Shown here piece by piece: positions 1-8,200 of a stretch of 10,775 bases of DNA. The DNA comes from an uncultured Gammaproteobacteria bacterium (GTDB taxonomy: Bacteria; Pseudomonadota; Gammaproteobacteria; Pseudomonadales; Azotimanducaceae_A), in contig CAJWZG010000077.1 in NCBI GenBank assembly GCA_913049565.1, positions 1-10,775 on the forward strand. The letters are read 5' to 3'. Both the position numbers and the translations under genes were made by a program. Position 1 is the first letter of the stretch. Each line of letters begins with the position of its first letter. The notes under the pieces are model-generated. The model saw only the letters and a program-made list of their open reading frames with translations. It made no database searches and had not been told where the DNA came from.

Positions 1-331
1 TGCACAACTGGCAGAGGCTGGGGCGTGGGGCCATAATTTACGGTCGATTGCGGCACAGACTTAAAGTTCGGCAACACAGAATATATATTTAGTTATGAAT
101 CTTGCGAATGGGCAAGCAGCGCATTTTGTAGTCAATGCGGTACCCATCTATTTTATCGCCTGAAACATGTCGGCATTCATATTATGCCGCTTGCACTCTT
201 CGGGGAAGGCCACGATTTCTTCTTCGACCATCAGATCTTTATCGATGAAGAGCCAAGCTATTATGAATTCAAAATGCGAAACAGTATTCCTGCCCGCAGC
301 GCAAGACCATGCTCAAGTCACTTCAGCATAA
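1..331 (+). pseudogene. GFA-family zinc protein remnant, 5' end outside window
   Basis: This is the C-terminal two thirds of a GFA-domain protein (glutathione-dependent formaldehyde-activating enzyme/centromere protein V family, a small zinc-binding fold). In frame 1 the text reads CTTGRGWGVGP, a stop, then FTVDCGTDLKFG, continuing through FCSQCGTHLFYRL and DHQIFIDEEPSYYEF, which are the usual family blocks in the usual order. Three lesions are visible. The third Cys of the CxCxxC zinc motif is Gly (GGC at 10-12). Codon 34-36 is TAA where the family normally has a hydrophobic residue; TTA to TAA would explain it. An extra A in the AAAA run at 271-274 shifts the frame: dropping one A gives FKCETVFLPAAQDHAQ and a stop at 329-331, which fits the normal length and pattern of the family C-terminus (F..ET..mTgaE). 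The family match is strong; function is almost certainly lost. The start lies left of the window. Confidence 0.82.
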
Positions 332-363
332 AAACCCTTAAACCATTGTTTATAATAGGTTTT
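331..363. terminator. Weak A/T-rich hairpin between convergent genes
   Basis: AAAACC at 331-336 or AAACC at 340-344 can pair with GGTTTT at 358-363. In the leftward direction a T-rich stretch (GGGTTTTTAT) follows. The position, between the converging 3' ends of the GFA remnant and the DUF1501 gene, is right for a terminator shared by both strands. The stem is short, A/T-rich and has a long loop, so this is only a candidate. Confidence 0.25.
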
Positions 364-364
364 A

Positions 365-1540
365 TCAGAAAAAATCAAAGCTTGGATAACTGCCTCGCAG
401 GACTCTGTCTACCGGCACACCCAGCCAGTTGCTGATCAAAGTACCGTATACGCGCCGAAAATCGGTGGTGTAGCGGAGATTGTCGCCCTCGCCAAGGCCA
501 ACTAGAGTCGGCGATTGCCCATAATGGCCACCTTGAATCGGGGTTCCTGCCACCAACATCAGGTTGGCACTGCCATGATCTGTGCCCAAGTTCGCATTCT
601 CTTTTGGGCGTCGGCCAAACTCTGAATGCAACATAATCACGACACGATGATCTTGCTTCATGGCTTTGAGATCCTGTAAAAACCCGTAAACTGCGTCGGA
701 AACATAGCTCAACAAACGTCGATGGAGGGCCGACTGCTGCACATGGGTATCAAATGCATTGTTTGGCACCGCAACATGATAAAGCTGTGTGGCAAACCCT
801 GCCTTTATACAGGCAGCTACCTTCGGTAGATCCATCGAGACCAAGCCATAGTCTGCCTCTGGGCGATAATCTTGCCATGCTTGCCGAATTCGTGCTGAAG
901 ACGCCCGGGCACTGGCGTTAACCGCCAGCAAAAAATCTCGATTCGAGCGCACGCTGACAGGAGCAACCTGAGGAGTAAGCGAACTCGGTTGACCGCTGCG
1001 CTGAAAGCGTTCCGGATCATCAAACACCAGCGGCGTATGCACTGCACTCTTCACCGCAAGAGACTGAGATCTACCAATATTTATCAGCATATCCTCTCGC
1101 CGTTCACTCTCCATCGCGTCTGCCAAACGCCCCATCCAGCCATATTCACTGCCTTGATGAGGCGCACCCGTATGCCAGTAAGCCATTGAATTGAAATGAG
1201 AAAAACTGGGGTCGTCGTAACCACAGCCGTGAATCAACGCAAGGTTATCGCTCTGCCAAAGTTTATGAATACCTTGCATCCCCGGATTGAAGCCAAAGTG
1301 ATCATCGAGGCCAAGTAGTTGCTCGGGTCGAATACCGATATTCGGTCTCAGCCGATAATAGTCATCATCACCAAATGGCACGACGGTATTTAGCCCATCA
1401 TTGCCGCCGGATAGTTCCAACACCACAAGTATTGGCGCATCAAAGGCCGCACCTCGTTGCGTTGATAGCGCCTGGCTGGTCAAGGTTGGCCCCATTAGGC
1501 TCACGCCGGCTAGGTTCTGTAAAACTGCTCGTCGCTTCAT
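365..1540 (-). CDS. DUF1501 family exported protein
   Basis: A 391-residue DUF1501 protein, a family distantly related to the alkaline phosphatase/sulfatase fold; no reaction has been firmly assigned to it. The N-terminus MKRRAVLQNLAG, followed by a hydrophobic stretch to about residue 20, resembles a twin-arginine (Tat) signal, as is common in this family, so export of the folded protein to the periplasm or beyond is inferred. Family blocks are present in order: LSGGNDGLNTVVPFGDDD (43-60), FDTH (263-266), SEFGRRPKEN (306-315) and GTDHGSAN (319-326). The last three carry the Asp/His residues that line up with metal ligands of the superfamily. Length is normal. The ATG at 1540 has an AGAGGAG ribosome site about 10 bases upstream. 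It lies 44 bases after the DUF1800 stop; these two families very often travel as a pair, so they probably act together and are co-transcribed. The gene is last in the leftward unit. Confidence 0.9.
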   Translation of the reverse strand: MKRRAVLQNLAGVSLMGPTLTSQALSTQRGAAFDAPILVVLELSGGNDGLNTVVPFGDDDYYRLRPNIGIRPEQLLGLDDHFGFNPGMQGIHKLWQSDNLALIHGCGYDDPSFSHFNSMAYWHTGAPHQGSEYGWMGRLADAMESERREDMLINIGRSQSLAVKSAVHTPLVFDDPERFQRSGQPSSLTPQVAPVSVRSNRDFLLAVNASARASSARIRQAWQDYRPEADYGLVSMDLPKVAACIKAGFATQLYHVAVPNNAFDTHVQQSALHRRLLSYVSDAVYGFLQDLKAMKQDHRVVIMLHSEFGRRPKENANLGTDHGSANLMLVAGTPIQGGHYGQSPTLVGLGEGDNLRYTTDFRRVYGTLISNWLGVPVDRVLRGSYPSFDFF

Positions 1541-1584
1541 TTAGTAGGGGCTCCTCTGGCCTGCGGCACGGGTGTCCTAGCGCA

Positions 1585-3438
1585 CTATCCCAGTTGATAC
1601 TCGGGTCTTGATAGCATGGCATGAAGAAGTAGTCGCAGGGTTTCTTCCGCATAGCTAATGGTATTGGATATCTCGCGGCTACCCAATTCTCGTTCCAACA
1701 TAGCCGCAAATTCTTCTAGAGCACCCGGCAACAGTGGAGTTTCAAAAAACCGTTCCTCAAAATACATTACAACATCTAATGGTGTGTCCAAACGCGCATC
1801 GCTGACTTGTTGAGCCAGACTTATTCGCGCAAAAGTACGCGGGATGGGTATCACGCGTTCGATCGCCATTTGCCAGCCGCGCATACTCCCGAGTCGAGTA
1901 TTGAAGGCTTCGTCCCGATCCGCCAAGGCATTAGACTGCGCCATTTCCCCACCCGCTATGCCAGTCGGTTTCGTCGCTTGCGACACACTCATGCCCGTAC
2001 GCAGACGTTTCTGCACTCTAGCCACCTCCGGCGTCAGTGTTGGATAGCGATCGGAAGGGACAAAATTCAAATCGGGTGATACGACATCGAGCACAAAGTT
2101 GCCGCGCTCAAAAAGCAACGACGGTGTGATCCAACTTCGTCCCTCAGACCATCCTGCCACCGTGGGCGGATGGAGCAACCGCTGTCCCAGAGATCCCGTG
2201 ACAGCGTTAAAGTCAGGGACACCGGGAACACTTTCTAGCCCTATCTTTCGATAGGTCGAGATCACAAGTTCTACCGGGCTTTTAATATGCTCGCCTGCAC
2301 TCGAGTAAAAGTCGTTACTGACGAGAAGCTCTTGGAGAAAGGCACCAATTTCATAGTCATGAAAACGTAAGCGAGCTCCTAGCTGCTCCGCACCAGTCGC
2401 GGTTAAATTATCTTGCACAAAGAAGCGGTAAAGTTTGCTAGCGATAAACATGCTGGTCTGCGGTCGCGCCAAAATGCGATCAATAATCTCGATACCACTA
2501 AAGTCGCCCTGCTCTCCCAAAAAAGTCTTTTGACCCGTGTCGTGCGTTTCTGGATTGAGGTAAAAATCTAGACCACTGACAGACCAACCTGTAAATGCAC
2601 GCGCTGCCTCGCGCACGTCTTCCTCGCCGTATTCGCCCACACCCATGGTGAACAGTTCCATGATTTCACGCGCAAAATTTTCGTTTGGGGCATCCTTGGT
2701 ATTCACGCCTGCATCGAGGAAAACCAGCATTGCAGGATCTTGGGCAATGGCGATGAGCAAATCTCGAAAATTCCCCAAACCTAGGTGTTGAAAGGTCTCT
2801 AGCTGCAAGAGCATTTTGCGGTAATCGCGTACTTTATCTTCGTTTGTCGCGAAGTGGCCGTGCCAAAACAAAGCAGCCTTTTCGCGCAGTGGTTGATCGC
2901 TGCTTAGCATGCGATTGGCCCACCAATAGCCAATACGATCCGTTTCTAAACGGCTTGCACGAAGCCAATAGAAAAAGGTGTTCACGATGGGTTGCAAAGG
3001 CCGGTTGCCCTCCGGCTTTACCTTAATGCCTAGTGCGCGCCCCTGCCGTTTGGCCATTTCTGTCGTTGCAGGACGACTTGGCGGAAAGGGGTCGAGCCCT
3101 GGGTCAAAAATGCCAGAGTGCTCGAAAGCTGGGCTGGAATCGTTCGAAGCAGGAGAGTATTGCGCCAGAGCCTGTTCAGGCGACAGACCAACTAACTGCT
3201 CAGCCTGCGCCGGCATCAGACCAAAACCCGCTCGCGAAGCCAAATGTTTCACCTGACTATCATTCAGAAGCGCCGTTCGCGGCTCAAGATCCAACAGAGT
3301 GGCCGATACCGTGTTCGCTTGAAGGCCTAGACTGGCAGTGAGAAGAAAACCTATAACCTTTAGCGCGACGCGCAGGGATTTTGTTGTATTCATCATCCCA
3401 TCGATCTTAACTGTCTGTCGGCCTGCTAAGCGAATCAT
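1585..3438 (-). CDS. DUF1800 family exported protein
   Basis: A DUF1800 protein of about 617 residues; biochemical function unknown. The start chosen is ATG 3438, which has GAGGA five bases upstream. A TTG at 3456 opens the same frame without a good ribosome site, and ATGs at 3396/3393 are alternatives. All give a hydrophobic export signal, here about residues 26-39 ending near ANTVSA. Family marks (numbered from 3438) are HLASRAGFG near 65-73, FWHGHFAT near 191-198, and the hallmark NENFAREIMELF followed by ARAFTGW near 252-285; PPTVAGWSEGRSWI comes later. The protein is therefore likely periplasmic or surface-exposed. It is followed after 44 bases by its usual partner DUF1501 and preceded, 73 bases upstream, by the GMC oxidoreductase on the same strand, so an operon is likely. 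No frameshift or missing block was seen. The family call is firm; the role is not known. Confidence 0.9.
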   Translation of the reverse strand: MIRLAGRQTVKIDGMMNTTKSLRVALKVIGFLLTASLGLQANTVSATLLDLEPRTALLNDSQVKHLASRAGFGLMPAQAEQLVGLSPEQALAQYSPASNDSSPAFEHSGIFDPGLDPFPPSRPATTEMAKRQGRALGIKVKPEGNRPLQPIVNTFFYWLRASRLETDRIGYWWANRMLSSDQPLREKAALFWHGHFATNEDKVRDYRKMLLQLETFQHLGLGNFRDLLIAIAQDPAMLVFLDAGVNTKDAPNENFAREIMELFTMGVGEYGEEDVREAARAFTGWSVSGLDFYLNPETHDTGQKTFLGEQGDFSGIEIIDRILARPQTSMFIASKLYRFFVQDNLTATGAEQLGARLRFHDYEIGAFLQELLVSNDFYSSAGEHIKSPVELVISTYRKIGLESVPGVPDFNAVTGSLGQRLLHPPTVAGWSEGRSWITPSLLFERGNFVLDVVSPDLNFVPSDRYPTLTPEVARVQKRLRTGMSVSQATKPTGIAGGEMAQSNALADRDEAFNTRLGSMRGWQMAIERVIPIPRTFARISLAQQVSDARLDTPLDVVMYFEERFFETPLLPGALEEFAAMLERELGSREISNTISYAEETLRLLLHAMLSRPEYQLG

Positions 3439-3465
3439 CGATTTCCTCAAACGCAATACCTATTT

Positions 3466-3492
3466 TCTTTTGTGTTTTTCGTGTCTTTCGTG
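3466..3492 (-). repeat. Three 9-bp tandem units in the GMC-DUF1800 gap
   Basis: Read leftward, the gap between the GMC gene and DUF1800 contains CACGAAAGA, CACGAAAAA and CACAAAAGA end to end: three units differing at one or two bases each. They lie 28 to 54 bases upstream of the DUF1800 start. Similar CACGAA-rich short repeats are dispersed between genes in various proteobacteria (recollection, not checked). The units could affect mRNA, bind a protein, or be chance in an A-rich leader. Confidence 0.55.
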
Positions 3493-3511
3493 TAACCCAC
3501 GTCTTTGTGCC

Positions 3512-5149
3512 CTAGAGCGCCTGTGAGTCCGCGCCCAGAGATACATGCCCTAGAATAGCGTCAGAAATTTTCTCAGCCATCATAATTGTGGGGGCATTGG
3601 TATTTCCCGCAATCAGGGTTGGCATAAGGGATGCATCGACGACTCGAATGTTCTCAAGACCATGTACTTGGCCGCACTCATTCGTTACGGCCATATCATC
3701 CTGCCCCATTTTGCAGGTTCCAACAGGGTGATAAAGCGTTTCCCCCGTCTCTCGAATCCAAGTATCTAAAGATTCGTCGCTATCAATATCCACTCCTGCG
3801 GGCGGTTTCGTTTGATCACCACGAAATTCATCAAAGGCTGCCTGCATGAAAACTCGCCGGGTTTCGCGAAATCCGTTTCGGGTGTCAATGAGGTCTTGCT
3901 CAACCGAGAAGTAATTCGGGCGAATCAGCGGGGCACTATCCACATGCGCATCATGCAATCCCACAAAACCTCGACTGCGTGGGCGACAAGCGTAAACGAT
4001 GCTCGAAAATCCATGCTCTGGCGCCACTCCGGATCGACCATGCACATCTTCCATCGCAACGCTGACATAGTGAATCTGCATATCCGGGAGTTCTTTTGAA
4101 GGTTGAGACTTAAAAAACGCACCTCCTGCTGTGGGTGGGTACGACGCGTCTCCCGATCCGTTGAATAGAAATTTCATTCCTGCCCATAAAGTGCGCATGG
4201 GCGTCGCCGACCGTGCCAGCGTTACGGGTTGAGTGCAGGCGAATTGACTCACCACGCCGATATGATCCTGCAAATTCTGTCCAACACCTGGCAATTCATG
4301 AACCATCGCCAATCCATGCGGCGTAATTTGTGAGGCTGGACCCACACCGCTGCGCATTAAAATTTGCGGGGAGTTCAGGGCTCCCGCACACAAAATGATG
4401 TCTTTGCGAGCGGCAAAAGACACCCGCTGTTTTTTCACGATTGCCTCTACAGAAACCGCTCGACGATTATCAAAAATCACCCGGTCAACCGCGGCATGAG
4501 AAACCACCTTGAGATTGGGACGGTCTAGTGCCGGATGAAGATACGCCTGAGCAGCACTGCAACGTCTCGAGCCTTTCATGGTGTGCTCATAACGAGAAAA
4601 ACCCTCTTGCTGACGACCATTAAAGTCGTCAGTGAGCGGAAATCCTGCCTGCTGTCCAGCCAAAACAAAGCGATCGAGCAGCACATCGTCAGTGCGGTTA
4701 GATTTCTTCACAGACAATGGCCCATTGCATCCGTGAAACTCGCTGTCACCAGGACCCTCGAAGGACTCAGCTCGCTTAAAATATGGCAGTACTTCTTCGT
4801 AAGACCACCCCGGGTTTCCTGCTTGAGCCCACTGATCATAGTCGGCTGCATGGCCGCGGATATACACCATGGCATTGATGGAGGAAGAACCTCCCCAGCC
4901 CCGACCCCTCGGCCAATACATCCGGCGTCCGCCGACATACGCTTCTGGCGCCGTCACATAGCCGTAGTTTGAAGCATTCGACTGGGGCACAAGCTGGGAG
5001 TACCCCGCAGGCATGTGGATAAAAAGATTCGTGTCTCTGCCTCCCGCCTCAAGTAACAAGACCGAGGAAGATGTATCCGTCGATAACCGATTGGCGAGAA
5101 CGCAGCCAGCGCTTCCAGCCCCAAGAATGATGTAGTCATAGGTTTGCAT
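3512..5149 (-). CDS. GMC-family FAD oxidoreductase (alcohol/choline dehydrogenase-like)
   Basis: A 545-residue glucose-methanol-choline oxidoreductase, a family that oxidises alcohol groups to aldehydes using FAD. The ADP-binding motif GAGSAG is at residues 10-15 and LLLEAGG at 31-37; GMC signature 1 (GRGWGGSSSINAMVYIRG) is at 82-99; the second signature region GALNSPQILMRSGVGP lies near mid-protein. The active-site pair is present as His 474 in YHPVGTCKMG and an Asn in GNTNAPTIM near 516-518, the His/Asn arrangement seen in choline oxidase and AlkJ-type dehydrogenases. There is no signal peptide, so it is cytoplasmic or bound to the inner face of the membrane. The frame stays open upstream to a TTG at 5212, but ATG 5149 is chosen: it has GGGAG about seven bases upstream and begins directly at the flavin fold, whereas the longer start would run into the terminator. 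It is the first gene of a unit with DUF1800 and DUF1501. Substrate unknown; candidates are alkanols, polyethers or choline-like alcohols. Confidence 0.92.
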   Translation of the reverse strand: MQTYDYIILGAGSAGCVLANRLSTDTSSSVLLLEAGGRDTNLFIHMPAGYSQLVPQSNASNYGYVTAPEAYVGGRRMYWPRGRGWGGSSSINAMVYIRGHAADYDQWAQAGNPGWSYEEVLPYFKRAESFEGPGDSEFHGCNGPLSVKKSNRTDDVLLDRFVLAGQQAGFPLTDDFNGRQQEGFSRYEHTMKGSRRCSAAQAYLHPALDRPNLKVVSHAAVDRVIFDNRRAVSVEAIVKKQRVSFAARKDIILCAGALNSPQILMRSGVGPASQITPHGLAMVHELPGVGQNLQDHIGVVSQFACTQPVTLARSATPMRTLWAGMKFLFNGSGDASYPPTAGGAFFKSQPSKELPDMQIHYVSVAMEDVHGRSGVAPEHGFSSIVYACRPRSRGFVGLHDAHVDSAPLIRPNYFSVEQDLIDTRNGFRETRRVFMQAAFDEFRGDQTKPPAGVDIDSDESLDTWIRETGETLYHPVGTCKMGQDDMAVTNECGQVHGLENIRVVDASLMPTLIAGNTNAPTIMMAEKISDAILGHVSLGADSQAL

Positions 5150-5197
5150 GTAACTCTCCCGCAAGCCGCCTATACGATCATAATCGAGCAAGGATAT

Positions 5198-5208
5198 CTG
5201 GAATCCAG
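5198..5208. promoter_or_regulatory. 11-bp inverted repeat upstream of GMC gene
   Basis: CTGGAATCCAG is a perfect 5+1+5 inverted repeat. It lies in the roughly 60 bases between the terminator of the receptor gene and the GMC start, the only room available for a promoter of the GMC-DUF1800-DUF1501 unit. It could be an operator half-site pair. No convincing -35/-10 boxes were found beside it, so the role is a guess. Confidence 0.25.
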
Positions 5209-5210
5209 AC

Positions 5211-5242
5211 AAAAAAAAGGCCCTGCGAACAGGGCCTTTTTT
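5211..5242. terminator. Strong bidirectional intrinsic terminator
   Basis: GGCCCTG (5219-5225), loop CGAA, CAGGGCC (5230-5236) forms a perfect 7-bp G/C-rich stem. It is flanked by eight A on the left and six T on the right, so leftward transcripts end in eight U and rightward ones in six U. It lies 44 bases beyond the receptor stop codon and separates that gene from the GMC gene. Confidence 0.92.
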
Positions 5243-5248
5243 ACGACG

Positions 5249-5265
5249 AGTTCAAAAAATGAACT
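5249..5265. repeat. Small hairpin just after the receptor stop
   Basis: AGTTCA, a five-A loop, then TGAACT makes a 6-bp perfect stem between the receptor stop and the strong terminator. It is A/T-rich and probably only adds to mRNA 3'-end structure. Confidence 0.35.
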
Positions 5266-5285
5266 TTTCGTTATCGATCGTTCGC

Positions 5286-8200
5286 TTACTCGCCCATGAC
5301 GGTATAGGTGAACGTCATCTTGATCATACGACCAAACGGGTTGTGAGTGAACGGGTCATAGTTCATGTCACCACGTGCTGCTGGTGGATCCTCGTCGCTT
5401 ACGTTCACAATAGACGCAGAGATCATCAGATCATCGAAACCACGATAAACGTAGTTCAGATCAAACGTAGTCTGACTCTCAATTGAAGCAAGCCAGGGAT
5501 AAGCAGCAGACGCGCCGGCGTCATCGTATTCGCCAACGTATCGAGCTATCAACCCTGCATAGTGCACGTCGTCTTCATATGAAACATGTGCGGCCGCCTT
5601 TAGCTCCGGCTTCGAAGTGAACGCAGGTCCCTGGTTGTAGTTCAGGAATCCCATAAGATCACCGCCCGCAGCCAGTTGAATGTTGCCAGACAGATCCAGC
5701 TGAGCGTCGCGCTCGTATTCGAGGCCGTAGGTGCCATCTATTCCGACTGTCACAGAACCGTCCCTGATTCCATCAAACCGGTACTCAGCTTTGAAGTCGA
5801 TACCAGACGTATCGATATCCTGGCCATTTAACCAGTTCACGACTATCCGTTCCGTGGCGGCCAAGTTCGTGTGAGCTGCAACTGGGAAGATATGAGTTCG
5901 AAGCTCGTTACAGACTGCGCTATCCGTTGCCACGCCGTCGGAACCTAGGCAGTCATTTCCACTGTACGCGTTGATGATGGAGTTAAAACCTTCTGTTTGG
6001 AAAGAATCCTCGAAACTAAAGGACCAATAATCAACGGATCCATAGAAATTGTCCGTTTGGTAGACGACACCAAAATTCGTTGATACCGCTTCCTCGGACC
6101 CAAGATTAGGATTGCCTACCGTATCGATAGCCTTAAATGCGAGAGTGGGGGCTACGTATGACAGCGCAGTACCCGTGCCCGAGAGCAAGCTCTGGGGGGG
6201 GCCGCGGAAAGTCGTAGAAGCCGACCCTCGGACAGATAGCTCGTCAGTAACGCGCCAACTTACCGCGATCTTTGGATCTATTGATCCCCCTACCTCACCG
6301 CCGTAATCCTCGAATCTTAGAGCTGCCTGTACATCAATATCTTCAGTGACTGGTATTGCCAGCTCTCCAAACACACCATAGACAGTTCGCTCCGTGCTCT
6401 GCTCATCGGTCGCCGCTAAGAACGCAGCTACACCAGTAGGAGCTGTGCAATTGGGCGAGAGTTGATCTGCATCAACGATTCCCAATGCAGCAGCGACAGG
6501 AGAAGTATAAGGACAGGGGTTAACCGCCCGATTCACGATGTCATATAGACTGAAGTCGAATTGTTCATTTCGGCTCTGGGCGCCGAATGCGTAACCAATA
6601 TTTCCGCCGGCAAGCTCAATTCCAGTCATGCCAGAAAAGACTGCTTGGAAAACCAAGAGCTCGTTATCCGATTGCGCCCCGCGCTCACCGATCAAGTGAC
6701 GTAGAAGACCGTCGGAGTTTGCCACGGCAGCATTGTAATCAGCGTTGTCAGTTCCACTGAGCATTGAGAAAGGCACCGCACGAGAGAACGGGTTATAGTA
6801 TTCGCAGCCTCCAACGCCAGCTGCAGCCGCTGCCGCATCCGGGTCCGCAAACGAATACGTGCCGTCGTCGTTTTGTACAGTCGCTGGTAACGCACAGTTA
6901 GGTCCACCGTATCCCTTCAAAGCCAAGCCCATGCGCTCAACGTACATGTCTTGACCACCAATGAAACGCTCGCGCTTCGACCAAGAAACGCTTACATCAT
7001 AATCGACCGCCTGGTCAAACAGGCTTCCATCCAAGCCTGCGACAAACCGATAGGTTTCGGTTGTGCGCGCTTTGGCCTCGGGTTCACCAGTTAAAAACCG
7101 GCCAGAAACACCCATCGCACGACTGATCGTTAGTGAAGTAGGGTCCCCTGCAAGAGCAGCAGCAGCGGCATTACCGGCGGCTAGCGCATAGCTAGAGCCT
7201 TCAACCGGATCTTCGACGAGACCGCCTATGTTAGCCGCTGACAGTGCCGCAGCACCGCCTACCGCCTGCAAATTGTAGAAAGTGTTGAAATCCACTAATC
7301 CCGGGTGATCAGCTAGCATGCGCCTGTCAGGACCGAACAATGACTGAGGGGGATAAGATGGAGACGTCTTCCACTCGGGGATGTCCACGTCTGAGTACAT
7401 CGCTTCTAAATGAAGCCTATGATCGTCGCTTAAGTCGATATTCAACTCTGAAAATAATTTCAGCGACTCTGTTTCTTCGGTCAGATTGTCGAACCAGGTG
7501 TACTGAAAACCGCAGGCCTGCTGGGCTGTTCGGAACGCGCCAAGGGGCTCACATGCAGGATCAGCAAATGCCTTCGTCACGCTGCCGCCATCAACAGCAT
7601 AAGCTAGGTTTTCGGTAGTCTCGTTGCCATCGGCATCTGTTACCGTGAAATCAGCAGTACCTTCCGCAACTGGGACGAAGAAGTAAGCAGTTCCGGGGTT
7701 TCCAATGCCAGACCAGCCAGCAACTGGATTTCTATCAGTATTCAATAGTGCCCAGTCTCGATTTCGGATTGGCAACTCGCCCCTCTCACCGTACTCGGCT
7801 GCGATGGACCAATTCCAGTTATCGCCTCCGGTACCAAATATGGCATTGATATCCCAATCGCCATCAGATGAGTCAATGTCCTTAAAAGATCCGCCTACCT
7901 CGAGACCTCTAAAGTCACTGCGCGTTATGAAGTTAGCTACACCAGCTATGGCGTCTGAACCGTATACCGCGGCGGCGCCGTCTTTAAGGACCTCAACGCG
8001 GCCAATCGCACTAATCGGAAACGCACTGATGTCCACACCGAGAGTTTCCGTAGCAACGTGTCGACGGCCATTGAGCAGGACGAGAGTTCGGGCAGCACCC
8101 ATACCTCTCAGGTTAACGGTAGCAACACCCTCATTTGCCTGACCACCAGTTGTGAACTGGTTAGTCTCGCCTAGGTTTGCTGCCGTTACGCCGAGGTTAC

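Noticed and set aside
184..435. Rightward ATG frame of 83 codons at the left edge as an intact gene
   Set aside because: Its start is inside the GFA domain and its last 50 codons do not match the family; the family C-terminus is in the next frame and ends at 331.
4535..4972. 145-codon rightward frame inside the GMC gene
   Set aside because: It lies wholly antisense to a gene with complete GMC motifs and resembles no family; a shadow frame.
5149..5212. Upstream TTG start for the GMC gene
   Set aside because: It would add 21 residues with no family match, lacks a ribosome site and would start inside the terminator; ATG 5149 has a good site and begins at the flavin fold.
6194..6201. Frameshift in the receptor at the eight-G run
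   Set aside because: Receptor-like barrel sequence continues in the same frame on both sides, so the gene is intact here.
7705..8142. 145-codon rightward frame inside the receptor gene
   Set aside because: Antisense to the conserved plug domain; biased composition explained by the opposite strand.
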